41,652 nucleotides of DNA from CAZFYZ01 sp964523735 (GTDB taxonomy: Bacteria; Armatimonadota; UBA5829). Made by a program: the position numbers and the translations under genes. Shown one piece after another: positions 8,217 through 15,290 of the stretch (the first letter of the stretch is position 1; each line of letters starts with the position of its first letter). The DNA is taken from NCBI GenBank assembly GCA_964523735.1, contig CAZFYZ010000024.1:1-41652 (forward strand), read 5' to 3'. The notes under the pieces are model-generated. The model was not told where the DNA came from. It ran no database searches and saw only the letters and a list, made by a program, of their open reading frames with translations.

Positions 8217-8747
8217 ATGCGAGCGCGGCTATTCGCCGTCACATTGGTTGTGGTAGCCGTAAGCTGCCTGACGGTGTGGTCAGCGGCGCCGGCGGCCGAA
8301 TCATACAGTGCCACCGTGGTAGCTCAGAAGGTGAGCGAGGTGGCAGGTGACCAGTGGGTCTATACCGTTAGCAACACGAGCACGAACCCCGACTACGTCA
8401 TCTGGCTGCTGCAGATCGAGGTGGACGAGCAGACGATCACTGCTGGGGCGTCAAGCCCGCAGTATTGGCACGTGGACCTGGATGTGCCGGGACTGGTCTT
8501 CTGGTCCACCTCACAATCAGGCGGCTACGTGCAGAGCGGGAGCAGCAACGATGGTTTCCAGGCCTCGTACGAGTCCGAGCCCGCCTACCAATACTGGACC
8601 GTAATGTTCAAAAACATCACTGTGCCCGAGGACACCCCTGTGGAATTCGGCGATGTGATCGTGCCTGAGCCAGGCGCGGCCGCGGGCATATTCGTTGGAT
8701 TGGTATCGCTCGCCGCGCAGCTCACCAGGCGTCGCGAGCGAAAGTAG
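8217..8747 (+). CDS. PEP-CTERM sorting-domain protein, 176 residues
   Basis: Exported protein with a signal peptide (about 1-27, ending ..SAAPAAES). A middle beta-rich region of unknown fold, rich in Ser, Tyr and Trp, has motifs such as YTVSNTSTNPDYVIWLLQIE. At the C-terminus is a textbook PEP-CTERM signal: VPEPGAA, a hydrophobic helix GIFVGLVSLAAQL, then TRRRERK. In the known system such signals are recognised by exosortase, the tail is removed, and the protein goes to the surface or extracellular polymer matrix. AGGAGG lies eight bases before the ATG. A perfect sigma-54 site lies upstream, so expression probably depends on an RpoN activator. A hairpin follows the gene. The 'YSATVVAQKV...WVYTVSNTS' region is of a type common in small PEP-CTERM proteins; its role is unknown. 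Confidence 0.9.
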   Translation: MRARLFAVTLVVVAVSCLTVWSAAPAAESYSATVVAQKVSEVAGDQWVYTVSNTSTNPDYVIWLLQIEVDEQTITAGASSPQYWHVDLDVPGLVFWSTSQSGGYVQSGSSNDGFQASYESEPAYQYWTVMFKNITVPEDTPVEFGDVIVPEPGAAAGIFVGLVSLAAQLTRRRERK

Positions 8748-8752
8748 ACAAA

Positions 8753-8781
8753 CGGCCCGGCGATCAGGTTCCGCCGGGCCG
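8753..8781. terminator. Bidirectional hairpin between convergent genes
   Basis: CGGCCCGGCG (8753-8762) pairs perfectly with CGCCGGGCCG (8772-8781) across a nine-base loop. It lies between the stop codons of the PEP-CTERM gene (+) and the LPP20-like gene (-), where it would serve both. There is no strong T-run. Confidence 0.6.
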
Positions 8782-8817
8782 CAACTCAAATCTTATCGCC
8801 AAAGGCGGTAGAGCGAC

Positions 8818-9855
8818 CTATGACCCCTTGGGGTCGACAATCAGCACCACCTTGAGTTCTACCAGGAACGGAGGCTGGGCTGCCTGGTCAGCGGCTGTCA
8901 GTGTGGCAATGTCGTCGTCGCTGATCACCACGTCGCACATATGGTTGCCTCCGGCGCGACCTATGGCTGTGAGAACGAGCGGATTGGACCCAGCACGCGG
9001 CGACTTCAGGGCAGCCTCCATCGTGCAGACGTATGCCACCGGCCCGTGGTCCTGGACTTCGTCAGCGCTCATGTTCACGGTGCCCCAGACTTCGTCACCA
9101 CTGCTATTGCGGATCTTGGGGCTCATGGCCCTCGCGACCTTCAGGCCCAGGCTGTCGATTATCACCGACGTATACAGAGCAACCTCGGGCGCGGCGGGCT
9201 GGACAGCCGAATCGACTGAGTCCGCCTCAGCCCTATATGCTTTGGCTTCAGCCATTGCGTTGGCGGCGTCTGCCTTTGCCAGGTAGATCGCCGCATCGGA
9301 TAGTTCGACCTTGACCATGGCGACGTCCACGGCTTTGGCTGACTTGTTCATCCGGCTCACGTCTGGCATCCCTTTGAGGAGAGCGGAACCGGGTGTGCCC
9401 TTGCCGTACATGGGCGCGGCGACAGTAACCTTGGCGATTGTGGAGTTCCCCCGCTTGTAAGAGATTGTGCGAACAACGCGCGCATTCTCGACATACCCCT
9501 CGATCTTCTGCCTGAGCGCACTGTTCTGGGCCATGAAGTCCTTTGCCGTCGCTTCGTATGAGATCGATGTGCCTGCGATCAGGGTTCGCAGGTTGGCAAT
9601 GGCTATCTTCCTGGCTTGCGCGGACGCCTCTGTTTTGGCGCGGTTCCTGTTGGGCTCCTGAGCTGCAGATGGTATGGCGCTCTCGCCGGACGCGTAGAAC
9701 GTTTCCGTGCCCCAGTCAACCTGCCCGCCAGGCAAGTTCTCCACAAGCGGAGAGAATTCGATCTGTCTGTTTGCTTCGCCGAAACCCGCCGCGGCAGCAG
9801 TCAGTAACGCTGCGCACAGCAGAGCTGTTGCCCAGAAGCGGTAGTTGCTCTTCAT
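8818..9855 (-). CDS. LPP20/FlgT-N-like secreted protein
   Basis: 345 residues with an N-terminal signal peptide (hydrophobic segment at about 8-23). The mature part begins with a short conserved region: GTETFYASGESAIPS, followed by a run of AKTEASAQARKIAIANLRTL and then GTSISYEA. This 'G.G.a......A...A.r.A...A..nL' layout is that of the LPP20 lipoprotein family and the N-terminal domain of FlgT; no lipobox cysteine is visible here. The middle is Ala-rich and helical (about 165-225), and the C-terminal third looks like a beta domain. Start: the ATG at 9855 is preferred to the TTG before it, with AGGA nine bases upstream. Probable periplasmic or surface protein of unknown role; the family assignment is tentative. 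Confidence 0.6.
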   Translation of the reverse strand: MKSNYRFWATALLCAALLTAAAAGFGEANRQIEFSPLVENLPGGQVDWGTETFYASGESAIPSAAQEPNRNRAKTEASAQARKIAIANLRTLIAGTSISYEATAKDFMAQNSALRQKIEGYVENARVVRTISYKRGNSTIAKVTVAAPMYGKGTPGSALLKGMPDVSRMNKSAKAVDVAMVKVELSDAAIYLAKADAANAMAEAKAYRAEADSVDSAVQPAAPEVALYTSVIIDSLGLKVARAMSPKIRNSSGDEVWGTVNMSADEVQDHGPVAYVCTMEAALKSPRAGSNPLVLTAIGRAGGNHMCDVVISDDDIATLTAADQAAQPPFLVELKVVLIVDPKGS

Positions 9856-9997
9856 CAAGACTCGTCCTTTCGTGTCGAAAGAGATTTCACGTTTGCTTAC
9901 ATGTCGAATGAGGTTCTATGGCTTCCTCATGTAATGTATCGGCTGATAGACGCGGCAATCCTTCTACCAGCCAGCAAAAGTCGCGATTGCGCCACGC

Positions 9998-10037
9998 ATG
10001 CCGCCTCCCACTTTAGGGGAGGGCTGGGGAGGGGTTC
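9998..10037. repeat. C/G-skewed intergenic motif (CTTTAGGGGAGGGCTGGGGA-type)
   Basis: The stretch CTTTAGGGGAGGGCTGGGGA followed by GGGGTT lies downstream of the zinc-cluster gene. The complementary form, AACCCCTCCCC...CCCTAAA, is a sequence type I know as a scattered intergenic repeat in several bacterial genomes. Only one copy is seen in this window, so calling it a repeat is inference. Confidence 0.3.
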
Positions 10038-10103
10038 CCACTGATGGTCGTGTATATGCTACCCTCCGACCCGAGTTCCCGGGGCATGTTGCCGGCCGCC
10101 CAA

Positions 10104-11957
10104 TCAGCGCAGCAGGCGCTTCGCCCGCAGGCTCTCGAGGAAGCCGAGCTTTCGGTCGACTCGAACGCGGCCGGTCGACTTCGATGTAACGTATGCGTGC
10201 AGTCTCAGCCCTCGCCTGACCAGCACGAATCCGTCGCGGCTCTCGCCGATCATCCAGGATCCTCCGGGGCACGGGACGTCGTTCGATGCCAGAATCTGCC
10301 CGATCGCGTCACCCGAACCGGGACTGACGAACAGGCCTTCGCACGTTCGGCAGTAGCCCTCTTCGTTCCTGCAACCTCGGCACACGCGTTCGCCGCAGAT
10401 CGCGCAGGCGTGCCCGTGAGCCTGGCATATCGGCTTGCCGCAGCACGGGCACTTCGTGATATCTCTCTTGCAGCCAGTGAGTCCACAGACCGAGCAGACA
10501 CGCACACAATCCTGGCAGACCGGCGATTCGCATGTCTGGCATGTGACAGTCACACAGGAGGAGCACAAGTCCTTGCCGCACCCCACGCAAGTCCTGTGGC
10601 AGGTCTCGCAGGCCAGGTGGCCGCAGGCGCAGGCGTAGCCGGCGGGCATTTGCCCGTGACAGGAGTGGCACTCGGGTCCCTTGACTTCGCCGGAGACAAG
10701 GTCCATCGTGGAGATAAAGGCTATCGATAGCGGGCCCGCGATCGCGGCATATTTGTACTGAGCTTGAGGATACTCCAGTATGGCCGCGCTGACCGGATGA
10801 ACCACGACCTTGAGCCGGAACTTCTCCTCAAGCTCCGCGATGCGCTGGGCTTTCTCGGAATCGAGCTGCTTGGAGAGGTCCTCGATGTGGGCGAGTGCAT
10901 CCGGGTTGGTCGACGAAGCCTCCCACTTTGCGGACCGCCTGCGCAGGTCGGCGAGACGCCTCTGACGCTCACCCTGAAGATCGAGCCTCTCTCCTGACAG
11001 CGAATCCAGGTAACTGCGCATGATCTCGCCGGCCTTCACAAGAACATTGATCTCTCTCTTGCAGGCGGCAAGGTTGGGGTAGTTGCTGTTGAGACTCCAA
11101 ATCAGCCTTCTCTCTTGCTCTCTGAGTGGTCTCAGCTTCTCTCGAAACAGCCGCGTCGGATCACGGTTCTGCAACAGCTCCTGCGCGATTTCGTAGCTTC
11201 GATTGAGGTCGTCGTGGGCAGCGTCTGCCTCTTCCCGCCTCTTCTGAATCTTCCGCGCGTCCAGGTTCTTGTCGCCGCCCACCGCGTCGGACAACATGTC
11301 TTTGTAGTAGCCGTTGAGGCGAACGGTCTCCTGCGCAAGCCGGGCGTCGATCTTCTGCTGCATCGAGTCAGCCCACTCGCGTGCGAAGTCCATGGCTGCG
11401 GACTGCGCCGCCTCAAACGCGGACTCAAGATTGCCAGCAGCCTTGGCGGGGATGGGGCACTTCTGCCCGGCGTGGTCAAGCACGATTCTGGGGTCGATCT
11501 CGCACTTCTCCCCGGTCGCCAAGTCAATGGCCGTGCTGAACAGGCGATCTTCGTCTTCGTCAGTCACCAACGACACTCGGAAACTCGTCAGCAGCAGATC
11601 GCGGGTCGTGGTCTGCGAGTTCACCAGCCGCGCCTCGGCGTTGGCGAGAGTCAGACCCGGAGAGGGCGATGCAAGCGCGGCGGGCTCGAACCTGATGGCT
11701 CCCAGGCCTCCCCGCGTGCGCACGGCGGCCAGAATACGCTCGAGCACGTAGCTGCCGGGGACCACCAGCTCAACACCATCGTCTACGTCCTCTGGCCTGA
11801 ACGCAAGCCGAAGTGAGGACCGCCCGTCAAACAGGTCGAGCGCGTTGGATGGAATCTCCACGTTGGCGTGCCCGTCGAGTTCGGTGACACTCAGCCCAAG
11901 TCGGGCCAGAGCATCAACGCAGAACATGCGTAGCCTGGTCGTTGCCTCCTGCGCCAT
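10104..11957 (-). CDS. Coiled-coil protein with dense C-terminal zinc-binding cysteine cluster (SNF2-operon gene 4)
   Basis: 617 residues, no signal peptide, so cytoplasmic. Residues 1-150 form a mixed alpha/beta region of unknown type. Residues about 176-380 are strongly charged and helical (for example LNRSYEIAQELLQNR, EERLIW-type and KAQRIAELEEKFRLK stretches) and look like a coiled coil. Residues 430-539 hold about 27 cysteines, mostly as CxxC pairs (CHSC, CETC, CVGC, CSSC, CQTC, CQDC, CSVC, CPCC, CAIC, CRGC, CRTC), with a few histidines. This suggests a string of zinc ribbons or a cross-brace fold. A basic tail (560-617) ends LESLRAKRLLR. The ATG lies two bases after the stop of the 142-residue gene, so the genes are co-transcribed. 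I recognise no named family. A role in nucleic-acid or protein binding as partner of the helicase is inference. Confidence 0.8.
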   Translation of the reverse strand: MAQEATTRLRMFCVDALARLGLSVTELDGHANVEIPSNALDLFDGRSSLRLAFRPEDVDDGVELVVPGSYVLERILAAVRTRGGLGAIRFEPAALASPSPGLTLANAEARLVNSQTTTRDLLLTSFRVSLVTDEDEDRLFSTAIDLATGEKCEIDPRIVLDHAGQKCPIPAKAAGNLESAFEAAQSAAMDFAREWADSMQQKIDARLAQETVRLNGYYKDMLSDAVGGDKNLDARKIQKRREEADAAHDDLNRSYEIAQELLQNRDPTRLFREKLRPLREQERRLIWSLNSNYPNLAACKREINVLVKAGEIMRSYLDSLSGERLDLQGERQRRLADLRRRSAKWEASSTNPDALAHIEDLSKQLDSEKAQRIAELEEKFRLKVVVHPVSAAILEYPQAQYKYAAIAGPLSIAFISTMDLVSGEVKGPECHSCHGQMPAGYACACGHLACETCHRTCVGCGKDLCSSCVTVTCQTCESPVCQDCVRVCSVCGLTGCKRDITKCPCCGKPICQAHGHACAICGERVCRGCRNEEGYCRTCEGLFVSPGSGDAIGQILASNDVPCPGGSWMIGESRDGFVLVRRGLRLHAYVTSKSTGRVRVDRKLGFLESLRAKRLLR

Positions 11958-11959
11958 AC

Positions 11960-12388
11960 TCAGACCGGCTCCTTCGTCGTCTGGAACGGTCCCCGCCTCG
12001 CGATCAGCCTCTCACACAGAACATTCACGCTCACTTCCCCGACAAGCTCCAGGTGATAAACTGGCTTTGCGGCCGCCTCAAGGACTGGGCAACCCGCCTT
12101 TGCGTCAAGCCGATGCGCGTGAAGGGCGCTGATCAGGCCGGACTCCTTGTGCAAGTAAGCATCAAGTATGATTCCTGTCCCCGGCTCGTGGTCATCCCGT
12201 CGCTTAACGTCCAGATAGCAGCAGTTGGAGCACTCCAGCGAGATGTTGACCTGTGTCAGCGTGCCGTGGCTGCTCCCAAGATATACTATGTCGATCAGAA
12301 CAGCGTCGAGGTCCTCACTCAGAGTGAGCCTATCAACGTTCCCGGCCCCGACATACTCTGCTATCTCGTCCCACTCGACTTCCAGCAT
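11960..12388 (-). CDS. Conserved-looking 142-residue unknown protein (SNF2-operon gene 3)
   Basis: A soluble acidic protein with no signal peptide or membrane segment. It starts MLEVEWDEIAEYVGAGNVDR and contains ILIDIVYL-like and VNISLECSNCCYLDVKRRDD beta-strand stretches, then YHLELVGEVSVNVLCERLIA. Several Cys and His residues occur (CSNCC, LHAHRLDAKAGC), but not in a recognisable zinc-finger spacing. AGGGG lies seven bases before the ATG, and the gene begins nine bases after the helicase stop. Its position between a SNF2 helicase and the cysteine-cluster protein, in a tight operon, makes it a likely small subunit or adaptor of the same system. I do not recognise a family. Confidence 0.75.
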   Translation of the reverse strand: MLEVEWDEIAEYVGAGNVDRLTLSEDLDAVLIDIVYLGSSHGTLTQVNISLECSNCCYLDVKRRDDHEPGTGIILDAYLHKESGLISALHAHRLDAKAGCPVLEAAAKPVYHLELVGEVSVNVLCERLIARRGPFQTTKEPV

Positions 12389-12397
12389 CTAGCGCCC

Positions 12398-14098
12398 CTA
12401 CTCAAACAACTTCGAGACCACCATCTCGGCCTCTTTGATCTCGGCGAAGCGGTTCCGCGCGCTGTCGATACGGTCGCCGAGCTCGCGCAGCTTCCGCTTC
12501 GCGTCATCATCACTCGCCGACTCGAACCATATCTTCCTCAGCTGCCCCTCGAACGACTCCTCCGTCTCCATGTTGCCGAGAATCAGGTCCAGCTCGCCAA
12601 CTACGAGTTCAAACATCCTGATCTTCTTCGTCAGCAGTTCCAGCAGGTAAGCTTCGAACGTGTTCTCCACGGCGAGGTTGAAGACGAACACCTCGCGCTT
12701 CTGCCCCAGGCGGTGAATCCGGCCGATTCGCTGCTCGATCAGCATCGGGTTCCAGGGCAGGTCGTAGTTTACCATCACGTTGCAGAACTGCAGGTTGCGA
12801 CCTTCGCCGCCGGACTCAGTGCTCACCAGCACCTGCGCGTCGCCCTGGAATGCCTGCACTGCGCGGTTCTTCTCCGCCGCGGTCATCGACCCGCTGAACT
12901 TTGCGACAGAAACGCCGTTGAGCTTGAGAGCCTCCACAATCAGCGACTGACTCTCAGTAAACTGAGTGAAGACGAGGACCTTGTCCTCCGCCTTCTCAAC
13001 TATCCTGCACACGGCATCGACCTTGCAGTGCGTTCGGATCGACGCCGCGAGCCTCGTGAGCTCGCTGAGCGGCAAGACGTCCTGCGGCGCCGTGTTCTCG
13101 TTCGATGCCAGCTTCTGCAGAGTTGCCCATGCCGCCGCCGCACTGCTGCATACTTCGCGCTGAAGCAGGGCCAGAGTGAAGCGGTCCGCGGCAGTCGCTC
13201 TACCAGCCCGCATGAAGTCGCGCACGGCATCGTAGAGCCTCCACTCCTCCTCACTGAACCTCACCTGATAGGTGTAAGCCGTGCGCGGGGGGAACTTGAC
13301 GGAGACCGATGCCCGCCGGTTACGGATCATCACATCGCTCAGCAGAGTCTTCAGCTCGTCCCAGTTACGCGCCCGCAGGCGGTGGCTCGGGTCGATGTAG
13401 CGCTGGCGGAACATCCGGTAGGTGCTCAGCAGCCCCGGCTTCAGCAGTGTGATCAGGCCATAGAGCTCGCTGAGGTCGTTATGAACGGGGGTCGCCGTGA
13501 GCATCAGCATGTACTTGCGCTTGATCGAGTTGACGAACTTCCAGCCTACCGACGCCCTGTTTCTGAGCTTGTGCGCCTCGTCGATCACGAGCAGGTCCCA
13601 ACCTTGCTCGACGATCTCCTTCGCGTGCTCGGGGCGCTTGGCGAGGTCCAGTGAGGCAATGATCCTGTCCCCGGTCCAGTCCTCGAGCCCGTCGGCCACG
13701 ATGAACTCCTCGTTGAACTTGCTCTCCATCTCCTGCTGCCACTGAAGAGTGAGCGACGCTGGCACCAGGATCAGAGTCTTCCGCGCCAAGCCTCTGATCA
13801 ACAGCTCCTTGAGGATGATCCCGGCCTCGATAGTCTTTCCAAGCCCGACCTCGTCAGCGAGCAACGCCCGGCCACGCATGCGCCGGAGAGCGGTTAGCAC
13901 GGCGTGTATCTGGTGTGGATATTCGTCGATGTTGTTGAGGTCCAATGAGAGGAGCTGGTCGAATCCCGGCGATAGCGCGATCTCCTCCGCCTGCATCCTC
14001 AGCCGGAACCACTCCGGAGTATCGACGTGCCCCTTCAGAAGATCACCGAGGAGCTTGGAGTAGGTGTCCTGGTCGAAGCGAATGACGGAATCAGGCAC
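12398..14098 (-). CDS. SNF2/Rad54-family (superfamily 2) DNA translocase (SNF2-operon gene 2)
   Basis: 566 residues with both RecA-like lobes. Motifs: I DEVGLGKT (82-89), Ia LVPASLTLQW, II DEAH (173-176), III LTATPVHN (about 200-207), IV VLVFTQFTES, V STESGGEGRNLQ, and VI QRIGRIHRLGQ (about 456-466). These place it among the RapA/SNF2-like ATPases, which move along double-stranded DNA and remodel bound protein rather than unwind it. It lacks the long N-terminal and C-terminal additions of RapA and of the defence helicase DrmD, so it is a near-minimal motor with a charged helical tail (535-566). The GTG at 14098 is preferred over the GTG at 14107 because AGGTGG lies five bases before it. The gene overlaps the preceding coiled-coil gene, indicating translational coupling. 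Partners are probably the adjacent proteins. Confidence 0.92.
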   Translation of the reverse strand: MPDSVIRFDQDTYSKLLGDLLKGHVDTPEWFRLRMQAEEIALSPGFDQLLSLDLNNIDEYPHQIHAVLTALRRMRGRALLADEVGLGKTIEAGIILKELLIRGLARKTLILVPASLTLQWQQEMESKFNEEFIVADGLEDWTGDRIIASLDLAKRPEHAKEIVEQGWDLLVIDEAHKLRNRASVGWKFVNSIKRKYMLMLTATPVHNDLSELYGLITLLKPGLLSTYRMFRQRYIDPSHRLRARNWDELKTLLSDVMIRNRRASVSVKFPPRTAYTYQVRFSEEEWRLYDAVRDFMRAGRATAADRFTLALLQREVCSSAAAAWATLQKLASNENTAPQDVLPLSELTRLAASIRTHCKVDAVCRIVEKAEDKVLVFTQFTESQSLIVEALKLNGVSVAKFSGSMTAAEKNRAVQAFQGDAQVLVSTESGGEGRNLQFCNVMVNYDLPWNPMLIEQRIGRIHRLGQKREVFVFNLAVENTFEAYLLELLTKKIRMFELVVGELDLILGNMETEESFEGQLRKIWFESASDDDAKRKLRELGDRIDSARNRFAEIKEAEMVVSKLFE

Positions 14099-14528
14099 CG
14101 GCGCCACCTACATCGTTGGTGATCTGTCGCACCTCGGCTATGGCGTCAGCTTCGGCTTTGGTCTCGCTCACTTGCTCCTCAAGTAGGTCTAGGGCAACGC
14201 GGGCAGGCTCTGCATCGGTTTCCATCAGGGCCCGCTCGATTGCCAGCCGAGCATCTGCGTCCCTGGCGCGCGCTACCAGAACGCTTCGGCGAATCTCAAG
14301 CTCATGCAGGGTTGCCTCGAGTCTTTCGATGCCCCGCTGAGCGGCTTCATATGAGTCATCGCCGACGTCGGACCCAGGGGCCAACCGCTTGCGCGCAAGA
14401 TCAGCGGCCAGCATCTGCAGCCGAGCCTCGGTCAGCTTGCGGCGCATGTCGGCTGTGACCGCGTCAATGAGCCGATCCGGATCAGCAGGCCTTCGTCTGG
14501 CAAAGAGTGTAGACAGCCAACCTCGCAT
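14091..14528 (-). CDS. Short coiled-coil protein (SNF2-operon gene 1)
   Basis: 145 residues, almost wholly helical by composition. A short basic start (MRGWLSTLFARRR) is followed by long heptad-like stretches rich in Leu, Ala, Glu and Arg: MRRKLTEARLQMLAADLARK, GIERLEATLHELEIRRSV and LDLLEEQVSETKAEADAIAE. It resembles PspA- or prefoldin-like coiled-coil proteins only in general character and I cannot assign a family. GAGG lies five bases before the ATG. It is the first gene of the operon, and its 3' end overlaps the start of the SNF2 gene, so the two are probably translated together. A structural or scaffolding role for the helicase complex is inference. Confidence 0.75.
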   Translation of the reverse strand: MRGWLSTLFARRRPADPDRLIDAVTADMRRKLTEARLQMLAADLARKRLAPGSDVGDDSYEAAQRGIERLEATLHELEIRRSVLVARARDADARLAIERALMETDAEPARVALDLLEEQVSETKAEADAIAEVRQITNDVGGAGA

Positions 14529-14771
14529 AACTACCTCAGGGCGTTCCGGCCCTCAGGGGCCGTCATCTCCGGCCTTGGGCGGGCCGAAGACCTGGTTCAT
14601 GCGTTTTCCACCAGATAGTGTTCTCCGCTTGGGTGACGAAATCCTGATCATGTGGCAAGCTCAATATCCGGTCGCCACGCGACCGTCGCCAGACGCACGC
14701 CCCGCGTTTCCGATGGGCCACTCCCGATCCTCGCAAAATTGCTGAGTTTTCTCAGCCCGCCAACAGGTCGT

Positions 14772-14787
14772 TGGCACGATTCTTGCA
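14772..14787 (+). promoter_or_regulatory. Sigma-54 promoter of RNA element copy 1
   Basis: TGGCACG, ATTC, TTGCA: exact -24/-12 consensus and spacing. The same 17 bases (TTGGCACGATTCTTGCA) recur at 21561-21577 before copy 2. Predicted start is near 14798. Confidence 0.85.
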
Positions 14788-14797
14788 GCGTAATGGA

Positions 14798-14909
14798 GTG
14801 ACACAAACATCTTTTTCTCCTTCCCAAAGTGTTGTGGCAACTAAGCGCTGAACGGGGCTTTCGCCTCAGGAAGCGGCCCGCGGGACGATGTCCGGCGGGA
14901 TTTCTTTTT
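14798..14909 (+). ncRNA. Putative sigma-54-dependent small RNA or leader, copy 1
   Basis: A roughly 112-base transcript is predicted from the sigma-54 start to the end of a T-run. The part from 14806 on is nearly identical to 21593-21697. Visible parts are: a 5' pyrimidine-rich single-stranded stretch (CTTTTTCTCCTTCC) containing the anti-Shine-Dalgarno CUCCUU; a GTTG-TGG-CAAC mini-hairpin; a hairpin with arms GGGGC and GCCTC and loop TTTC; and a terminator whose arms CCCGCGGGAC and GTCCGGCGGG enclose GAT (14877-14899) and lead into ATTTCTTTTT. Between the copies the stem bases are unchanged while the GGGGC/GCCTC loop differs (TTTC versus GCTA), as expected for a folded RNA. I do not recognise an Rfam family. 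Confidence 0.7.
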
Positions 14910-14973
14910 ATGTGCCCACGCGCTGCGCCAGGTCTCTTCTTGTACAAATCCCAGCCACTCTACGAAAACCATA

Positions 14974-15002
14974 TTGACAGTATCGAAATCGCATGGTATA
15001 CA
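14974..15002 (+). promoter_or_regulatory. Sigma-70 promoter upstream of the PEP-CTERM module gene
   Basis: TTGACA (14974-14979), a 17-base spacer and TATACA (14997-15002) form a near-consensus promoter. Transcription would start near 15009, giving a leader of about 280 bases before the ATG at 15291. Confidence 0.7.
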
Positions 15003-15015
15003 GTAAGTAACAGTG

Positions 15016-15031
15016 CCGGCGACGTCGCCGG
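15016..15031. promoter_or_regulatory. Perfect 16-base palindrome, candidate operator
   Basis: CCGGCGACGTCGCCGG is fully self-complementary and begins about seven bases after the predicted start of the sigma-70 promoter. That is a usual place for a repressor operator. Confidence 0.45.
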
Positions 15032-15290
15032 TATCGTCACCACATCCTGAATACGATAGCTGACTCTAGTTCACGCGGATGGTTGTAAGGTGACTTCCAG
15101 AAGCCCATATCAGCTGTAATGCAAGACAGATATCCGATAGAAAGAGGTGATGGAGAGAACAAGCTAAGAAAGCCCGTGCAGCCGAGAGGCGTAGGGACCG
15201 GGAACTACCAGAAGACAGCTCACCGATGCGCATACCACGCACGAGTGAGCCTGATCTACAGACACTTCGAAGGAGGAAAGGACAACAAAG

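Larger units (their letters stand above)
14529..15290. other. 762-bp intergenic region with stacked regulatory elements
   Basis: Divergent region between the SNF2 operon (-) and the PEP-CTERM module gene (+). In order it holds: GCTGAG-TTTT-CTCAGC (14741-14756); a sigma-54 promoter (14772-14787); the RNA-like element with terminator (14798-14909); a sigma-70 promoter (14974-15002); a perfect 16-base palindrome (15016-15031); a long leader with a GCTCAC...GTGAGC hairpin (15218-15250); and a strong ribosome-binding site before 15291. I see no clear promoter for the SNF2 operon and no credible protein-coding ORF. Confidence 0.7.

Noticed and set aside
11942..13654. A 570-residue plus-strand open frame opposite the SNF2 helicase
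   Set aside because: The minus strand carries all helicase motifs; the frame on the other strand is a high-GC shadow with no known motif.
10104..14528. DISARM or BREX defence locus
   Set aside because: No methyltransferase, DUF1998, PLD nuclease or PglX-like gene is nearby; the helicase is much shorter than DrmD. The defence idea stays only as a hypothesis.
14798..14909. Twin element as a c-di-GMP (GEMM) or other known riboswitch
   Set aside because: It lacks the conserved core of GEMM-I/II, cobalamin, TPP, glycine or SAM aptamers that I could look for; sequence alone does not support a ligand.
14648..14947. Small ORFs covering the RNA element (KKRPGAARGHIKRNPAGHRPA on the minus strand; MSGGISF on the plus strand)
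   Set aside because: Frames are not kept between the two copies because of an indel, whereas RNA stems and terminator are. The conservation is RNA-like, not protein-like.
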